DNA of 64,000 nt, from assembly GCF_949628215.1 (NCBI RefSeq), contig NW_027441321.1, positions 186,001 through 250,000 on the forward strand. The letters run 5' to 3'. Under the pieces are notes generated by a model that ran no database searches, had not been told where the DNA came from, and saw only the letters and a program-made list of their open reading frames with translations. Below are positions 58,101 through 64,000 of the stretch, in pieces; position 1 is the first letter of the stretch; every line of letters starts with the position of its first letter. This DNA comes from Phalacrocorax aristotelis (taxonomy: Eukaryota; Chordata; Aves; Suliformes; Phalacrocoracidae). Both the position numbers and the translations under genes were made by a program.

Positions 58101-59743
58101 CCTGTGCCCTGTCCATGCTGGTCTCACCCCTCTCACAACAGCAACAAGTGGGGAGCGAAATGAAAGCAACAGACCAAGCATGCTTGTACTCCAGAGCACT
58201 CACCAGGGCACAAGAGCCAAAATTCAGAGAAGCCTAGGCTTTATTCCAAAGTTCATAACCTTTATGACACAACAGCCAACTTTCCCCACCAAGGCTTCTT
58301 CATATTCACCCCTTCAACAGTGAACCGCTTTTCGGTGCTGTAGAAAAACTCCCTCAGACAACGGAGAGTTACGACTACATTTGATTGCAAATCACTTCTG
58401 TAGACACAGATTCAAGATGTGACACGATCCTTCTCTACCTTTCCTTTTCCCATTCCCAGCACAAACATCATGTACTCATGGATGATACGCTCATGTCAGC
58501 GCACAGCTTGCCTTTCCATCTCAAACGCTGAGATTTATCAGGATGAGGGGCAAACTCACACAGCGGAGCACTAACCCAGCTCAGCTCGTTAGAAATCACC
58601 ACCACACAAACGCTCACTGCCAGCAATCACCCCGTAGCACTACAGACAAACAAAACCCCGCCGGGATCCCAGCGAGTCAAACCAAATCACGCGCTGGAAA
58701 GCCGAGTAATACCTAAGTATTGATTTGTTGCAGATTCTAAGGTGGTAAAAATAGAGTGAATCTCGATGTTCCATTAACTTAAGGTGACTCTTGCCTACAC
58801 TCAGATAAGGAGCCGAGGGGAGAGGCCATCATTGGAGTTTACGGGTTAGAGAAGACGGGGACAATTAGGAACATCACACCAGAGTCTCCCACCGGCACGA
58901 GCACCGTATTCAATAAGCAGAGATTCAAGGGCTTCAGGCTGAAAGTCAACCTGCCAGAGAACTCAGTGAAGGTTGTGTTTCCCATCCTAAGCCAACAGAA
59001 AAATGTGTTTTGCTCTAAAGTCACCTGCTTGCTGGTCCCACACTCGTGGGAATGTGCCTAAGTCTTTTACAGCACAGCCACGGAAGTCTCAGATACTTTC
59101 AAGACAGTATTTATGACAGAAACAAACCATTCAGGACATGTATGTTACAGGCACTTTAAAGGGGGGGGTGGGGGGTGGGGAGAGGTTCTTTTTCACTCTG
59201 GCCAACAAAAGGTACTTTTCAAGGCCTTCTAGTCAAAGTGGAGAATTAGGTAACTACGTGCTCTAACGTAAAACCAGAAAACTTGTTTTACTATCAGCAA
59301 ACTGAAAGGATAATGGTACCATTAACCCCACCATTTCACACCAAGGTGCTCTCCACTGGACACCCTGCAGCGACAGTGTGGTGACGCAATAGAGAAAATA
59401 GACTTCCTAACAAAGAGACGCTCCAAAGCTGCTCCTGAAACAGCGTTATGCAGCACCTGACAGCGTTTCCCCCATTAAAAAGCACCTACCCTTCCTGGCA
59501 GAACAACTGCTGTAACCACGCTCGATGTCCCCGGGTCATACAGGCACAGGACACTTCCCTCTGCTTCTCTCAAGCCAACCAGCAGCCCCGTTCCCGTCTG
59601 CCAGGAGACCTCCTTCACCACGCGGATGGTGGGAGGCTGCTCACGGGCTCCACTGAAACGGTGTGCAGAGAGCCGCTCCCCCGGCACAGCGCTCACGACC
59701 TCCAGCTGAGGGCCACACGCCAGCCAGGCCAGGCCACCTCTCC
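55143..59743 (-). CDS. AHCTF1: N-terminal beta-propeller exons, AHCTF1-like gene
   Basis: 59743-59490 reads [14 protein letters not shown] then [11 protein letters not shown] and [20 protein letters not shown]. 56316-56136 reads [26 protein letters not shown] and CLGDPSCSQ. 55350-55143 reads [20 protein letters not shown] then [20 protein letters not shown]. All align with the first blades of the ELYS propeller and are open. The second exon is strikingly Ala/Gly-rich where ELYS has polar residues. The next expected exon is not found downstream. Confidence 0.75.
56317..59489. other. Intron of the AHCTF1-like gene
   Basis: No exon or repeat family recognised. A G-rich run (GGGGGGGGTGGGGGGTGGGGAG) lies at 59160-59181 on the plus strand. 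Confidence 0.5.
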
Positions 59744-60947
59744 CTGGAAGAGCAGGGAAAGCTGGCTAAAGCCAACTCCCAAGAGACGATTGAAAACAAC
59801 TGGAAAATCACAGTCACTGCCCCTTTGCTTCAACAGAGGTGCCTCACAGAGGGAGACAGACTTACCGAATTCTGGTCAGTCATTGAAAATCACCCACTGA
59901 ACCCTCAAGCAATACATCTTCAAATGAACCACCTTATGATTTTGCATTTGTGCTTGTCATTCCTGCACTGAAGAGTTCTGCTTGTTTGGGATAAGGATTA
60001 CAATATGTTGATCTCTCGTCTTTATACCATATTCAGCTTGGGTTTGCTAGAAAACATCTGAACACCTGTGGGAATACAACTCCTAAAGCGTACTTCAAAC
60101 AGAGCAAATCTCAGCCAATTCTTTCCTACTTTACTAACTTTGCTTGACACAAGCCTACTTTGGGCAGGGATTTGGACTTCAACAAGGAGTTACCTTAAAA
60201 TGGGCACTGCGGGAGCCAATTTCAACTTTCACACACGCTGATCACAGAGAGAATTTAGCACATTTAGTTTCACTGAACTACTTCCAACACAAAGGGAGTA
60301 TTAACTCAGTTACTGCACTTACAGTCACATAGAGGGATTCTACGTGGTCTCAGCAGATGCCCGGACACCCAGGCAGGCACCCGGCGCTACCTTCCCATCA
60401 CCTACAAAGTCAGCTACCTCATCTGCTCAGCCACTCTCAGCACCTCTCACGGGACACTCCTCTGCATCCTATTAAATGCTTTGCAAACCCGGCTGCAGCG
60501 CCTAACAGGGCTTTCCTCTTCCTTCTGTTTGTATTCAGGCTAGCAACAAAAAAGCAGGGCCGTTTCCTGCTGTAACACTGGGGGGGAACTCTTTCTGCAG
60601 GCGATGTTATGATGGTACCAATAAATACGGCCCAAAACAACACTCGGACTTTTTTGACAACTGCCCTTCATTCAATCAGAAATTGAGGAGGGGTCACTGA
60701 CTTGCGCCTGTTATTTTAACAGCTCAAGATTGGCGCAGGCTGTTGTCATTTCAAAGTTTAACTACACTAATGTTGTGATATTAGCATTTTCCTAGTTTTT
60801 TCATAGCTCACCCTTTCTGTTCTCTCAAAACCTGAGGCACCTGAGCAGCACCAACCTGACACAGCTGATGCTGTGACCCCGTGCCTCAGGTCACCTCCAG
60901 GCAGTAACAACTTCACAGCAAGGGCCAGTTGCAAGGAAAAGGCTCAC

Positions 60948-61076
60948 CTCTGCAGAACTGCCCGTGCAGCACAGACCCTCGGCTGGTCCCATCTTCCCCA
61001 AGAGCCTGAATGGTCATCTTGGGAAACTGCAGCAGGCTGCTCATTACCTGAGCCGCGAGGTCTCGCATTCTTCACT
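60948..61076 (-). CDS. AHCTF1: Start-codon exon of the AHCTF1-like gene
   Basis: After an acceptor TTTGTCTTTATTTAG, the ATG at 61068-61066 opens MRDLAAQVMSSLLQFPKMTI, then QALGEDG, closely following the ELYS N-terminus. It ends AGAG-GTGAGC in phase 1, which joins the next exon. In human AHCTF1 the start codon is also preceded by a spliced 5' exon. The second half (GTSRGSVLHGQFCR) is more diverged than usual. Confidence 0.8.
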
Positions 61077-63724
61077 CTAAATAAAGACAAAAATGCAAAA
61101 AGAGACTCCTGACAGCCAGAGACATTTCTGAGATTGACAGAAGTTTCATCACTTTGCCGTGAACAATCTCTCGTCCACCTCCTGCAGCTCTTCTCCTGAA
61201 CAAAACAGCGCTCAGGGCAGATTTGGATCTCACAGCAGAGCAAAGGGAGAATCCTCTGCCTTTCTGATGCCTACGAGGTCACCAACAAAAAGGGACGCAG
61301 GGGTATTGACAGGATAAATAACAGGGAGAAACAAGCCCAGGACGCTGAAGTCAAGTCTACTCACACAGGTTAGTACGATGTGATCTGAGAAAAATCATCT
61401 TTTCAAAAGCTTCTCAGTAATAGGGAGAAGTTTCCATTTGTCCCTTTCCTTGATTTCATACTTCATTCTTAATTTTCCATTGACTTCTAGTAGATTTCAT
61501 GCATCGTTTGTGTCTTGTTCACTTTTGGCATGTGTATTTTGAACAACATTCGTAAGGACCTTCATTCTCTAAACTCTTCCACAAAACGTACTCTTGATAT
61601 TTTCACATTACAAGCAACACAGACTTTCATAGCTCATCAGTTACACAGCAATTTTCCATACGCTTATGATGGAAACATAACACAGCACAGATTTTTTTTA
61701 TACAATTAAAGCCTCATAGTCCTCATTCCAGTCCTTTCCTTCCTATTCCCTGCCCTTATCACACCTCTGCAGGATTTCACAAACATTTCTAGCCCTTTCA
61801 GACACTTCCCACACTTCTGGAGGTGCTCCACAAAGAGTTCACGGTTCCGTACATCAAGAGAGATTTTCTTGTGGAAAAACTGAAAAGCTGAAGTGATTTA
61901 CAAGGTTAAACAGGCGCCTTAATAAGAGATACACTCTGGTTTCTCTTCAGGTCTTATCAATCTTTCTCTATTCCCGACACGGGGAAAGACAAACTCCTTC
62001 AAGTAACTGTGTTTTGCAGGTTCTGAAATGGTTCCTGAAAACGCCTCCCGAAGGCAAGGCAGATTTAATCACCCCGTTCAAATGGCACTGCTTTCTTCAC
62101 GGCGTCTCAAAAGGGAGACATGAAACGCAGCTCGCTGTGCCTGGGTGTCCCACCTGCTGGCCAAGGCAGGCGTCAGCGCGAGCCCTTACCCCGTGCTACG
62201 GAGCAGTACAGCCAGCGCTTACACGGGCTCACACGGCGTGTTGCGGTGTCTGTGCCGTACGTGTTCTCCTGCAAACAAAGGGCTACGATCGCTCCTGCCA
62301 GCGCGCACTGGGAACCTGTGTCCCTCCCAGCACAGGAGGTCACAGCTCGCTCTGAAGCCCGGGCTCGGGGAGCAACACAAGGGCATTCAAGGGCAGCGCT
62401 GACAAGGAAATACAAGTTACACAGATGGGCCTGCTGTGGAGAAAGGTTATGCTCTGAAGGCCGGGCAGTGGAATCGGCTGCACTTCCAGTCCCAGGCACG
62501 GGAACTCTTTGAGAACATGTTCCAGTACCTTCTGCCAGCATGAAAAGCACGAGCGCGTGACACACGGGACGCGGCCGTCAGAGTCCCGCACTAGGTGCAG
62601 GGCAACGTTTTGATGGAAGTGCTTCATGATCACTCATAGAATATGTTCTACTAGTAGCAAGGTAGTTTTAAGAAAAAGAGTGAGCAAGCCTCTTGCAGCA
62701 GGGCAGCTAAGAGCAGTCAGGAAACCTCCTCACCTGCCGTGAGCCGTGAGCCGCCCCGAGTCACCCTGCCTTTGCCGCTGCCTCCCACGACAGGCCAAGA
62801 GCACAGACCTTTGTGTGGCCAAACTGGAAGTCACGCTTTAAGGATTTAAATTAACTGGGGAGACCGGAGTTTAAAAGCAAACCACTCACCGCCCCAAACT
62901 CCCCACCAAGCCAGAAATCCTTCGTCCCTGGTGGAAAGCTCACACCCTGACACAGAGCAGTCCTGTCTACAGCGCACATCAGATGTGCTTCTCCGACCAC
63001 TGCCACTGGCAAGAACCATCAGGTAAGGAACCCTCCGATATCTGGACCCTTCAGGTGACTTTAAAGCTAGTCATGCTGCCGTTATTAACAGCGTACAAAA
63101 GCATGTGAAACTGCCAGCGCATCAGGCGCGCCCAGGTTCCCTGAGTGAGCCAACGGGCATTTGAAACATTTTTTTTTCTACGCATTTGCTTGGCAATATG
63201 GAACCAGGGAGGTAAAACCTATAATAAATTATGAGCAATATATATACTGATCTGGTTACCAGGATGTTGTACTTGCATCATTCTGCTAAGTTAAACCAAG
63301 GATGACTGGGAAATCAAAGCAGTGGGAAAAGAGAGAGAGAGACCGGTTAAAGGCGTGAAGCCTCTCCTTTAAGAGACATGTCCAACACTAACTGCGTTTC
63401 TGCTCTCTTTGAAAACACCGACTACAACCACATTCCTATTTCTGTCAGCGGTCAGATTAGTGTAAATCGCCACAGGCTTACTCCATGGTCAGGAGTAAAC
63501 CAGAATCCAGCCTCCCAGCTGGATCCTATCCCACAGTGGGCCGGGCACAAGCGGCCAAAATGACCATTCTCCTTCACCCTGGGAACTTAGGACTCCCATG
63601 GTTATTCTCCAACACGACTTCTCTTGCATGCAGGAGCTGCAGTCCCTCTCTAACGCGGCCAAGCTAGCAAAAGCTCCTCAAGTCACTCCTGAAAGTGTGC
63701 TCTGTTGCACGCTGCTTGGCGTAC
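61077..63724. other. Upstream flank of the AHCTF1-like gene
   Basis: Moderately GC-rich in 62000-62600 with overlapping frames only. A promoter or non-coding first exon of the AHCTF1-like gene would lie here, but I cannot place it. Confidence 0.4.
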
Positions 63725-63999
63725 CTGGACAGACGGGCGCAGGCGCCGAGTGTCTCAGGGCAGAGCGCACATGCAGCCGTCCCGACGGAGGCAGAGCCCA
63801 GGGAAGACAACGTTCCCAGCGCTCCCACAGCGCTGGCCCCTCGCAGCACCACTTCCAGAGTCACGGAGTCACAAGGGAGAGAAAGGCCTTCCGGAATCCC
63901 TGGAGGCAGCTGGTCCAGCCCCTGCGCACGCAGGGTCACCCAGAGCAGGCTGCCCAGGGCCAGGGCCCGGCGCCTGCTGAGCCCCCAGTGCTCAAACAC
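63725..63999 (-). CDS. Possible secreted-protein exon at window edge, partial
   Basis: An uninterrupted frame runs from the window end to a good donor (CCAG-GTACGC at 63725). It contains a signal-peptide-like RRRALALGSLLWVTLRAQG followed by LDQLPPGIPEGLSLPCDSV and TLEVVLRG. The first codon visible is GTG, so the real start, if any, is outside. The CDSVTLEVVL type of segment would suit the start of a zona-pellucida-type domain, but that is a guess. It may be a GC-driven chance frame. Confidence 0.3.
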
Positions 64000-64000
64000 A

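Larger units (their letters stand above)
44056..61068 (-). pseudogene. AHCTF1: AHCTF1-like (ELYS nucleoporin) gene, copy B, one stop codon
   Basis: Sixteen exons match ELYS in order, with GT-AG introns and compatible phases: 61068-60948 (start MRDLAAQV), 59743-59490, 56316-56136, 55350-55143, [gap], 52556-52466, 52378-52289, 52126-51986, 51211-51116, 50355-50262, 48808-48685, 48556-48500, 47266-47120, 45929-45742, 45570-45426, 45331-45218 and 44203-44056. ELYS binds chromatin and recruits the Nup107-160 complex during nuclear pore assembly. Here the N-terminal propeller start and the helical domain are present. No exons were recognised for roughly ELYS residues 250-585 or for the long C-terminal AT-hook region. 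A TGA interrupts at 50287-50285. Many substitutions are radical. I favour a decaying paralogue; an assembly error or a divergent functional copy remains possible. Confidence 0.8.

Noticed and set aside
58839-59024. Hydrophobic minus-strand frame as an ELYS propeller exon
   Set aside because: The real exon for that part is 56316-56136, with correct splice sites and clear alignment. The 58.8 kb frame has no such support.
63725-63900. Segment TLEVVLRG as the second ELYS exon
   Set aside because: It resembles ELYS residues near the start, but the true exon with MRDLAAQV lies at 61068-60948 and joins the next exon in phase.
1-64000. CRISPR arrays, bacterial operons, tRNA or rRNA genes
   Set aside because: No regularly spaced repeats, ribosome-binding-site-led gene runs or recognisable structural RNA were seen. 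The sequence is vertebrate.

Overview
This is vertebrate nuclear DNA, almost certainly from a bird. It carries three CR1-type LINE tails, several LTRs of the abundant avian ERV-L-like family, an alpharetrovirus-related provirus with a tRNA-Trp-like primer site, and split genes with GT-AG introns. There is no bacterial organisation, and most long open frames are chance, especially in the GC-rich block. I cannot tell the species or chromosome. Duplicated, decaying genes plus endogenous retroviruses would suit a repeat-rich region such as an unplaced scaffold or sex chromosome, but that is inference.

Layout. 1-11.1 kb: AT-rich, no gene seen, one solo LTR (5.27-5.82 kb). 11.1-15.4 kb: partial plus-strand copy of an AHCTF1 (ELYS nucleoporin) gene with clear lesions. 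15.5-29 kb: a GC-rich block entered through two overlapping perfect palindromes. It holds a short HEAT/maestro-like fragment, an LTR fragment and, on the minus strand, a CCDC81-like gene (HU-domain exons 27.2-24.9 kb, acidic and charged tail exons to 20.6 kb, then a probable diverged duplicate of tail exons at 19.4-19.9 kb). 29.2-29.6 kb: CR1. 31.1-37.2 kb: a complete-length provirus with paired 250-bp LTRs, a 6-bp target duplication, gag, pro and pol, but almost no env. 39.5-42.1 kb: a 5'-truncated ERV-L-like element, minus strand. 44.0-61.1 kb: a minus-strand AHCTF1-like gene of at least 16 recognisable exons, from an MRDL start to the end of the helical region, with one in-frame TGA and no recognisable exons for the second half of the beta-propeller. 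63.7-64 kb: a possible secreted-protein exon running off the window.

The plus-strand copy at 11.1-15.4 kb and the minus-strand segment at 44.2-49.0 kb are arms of an inverted duplication about 29 kb apart. By eye they differ by about 11% in both a sampled exon and the next intron, so the exons show no extra conservation. A CR1 lies only in the right arm. The host genes do not form a pathway: AHCTF1/ELYS is a nuclear-pore assembly factor and CCDC81 a centrosome/cilium-associated protein. They are neighbours apparently brought together by duplication and transposition.

The most unusual item is the provirus. It combines an alpharetrovirus-like primer site, 6-bp target duplication and an A-AAT-TTA shift site before pol with a betaretrovirus-like G-GGA-AAC shift site between gag and pro, so gag, pro and pol sit in three successive -1 frames.
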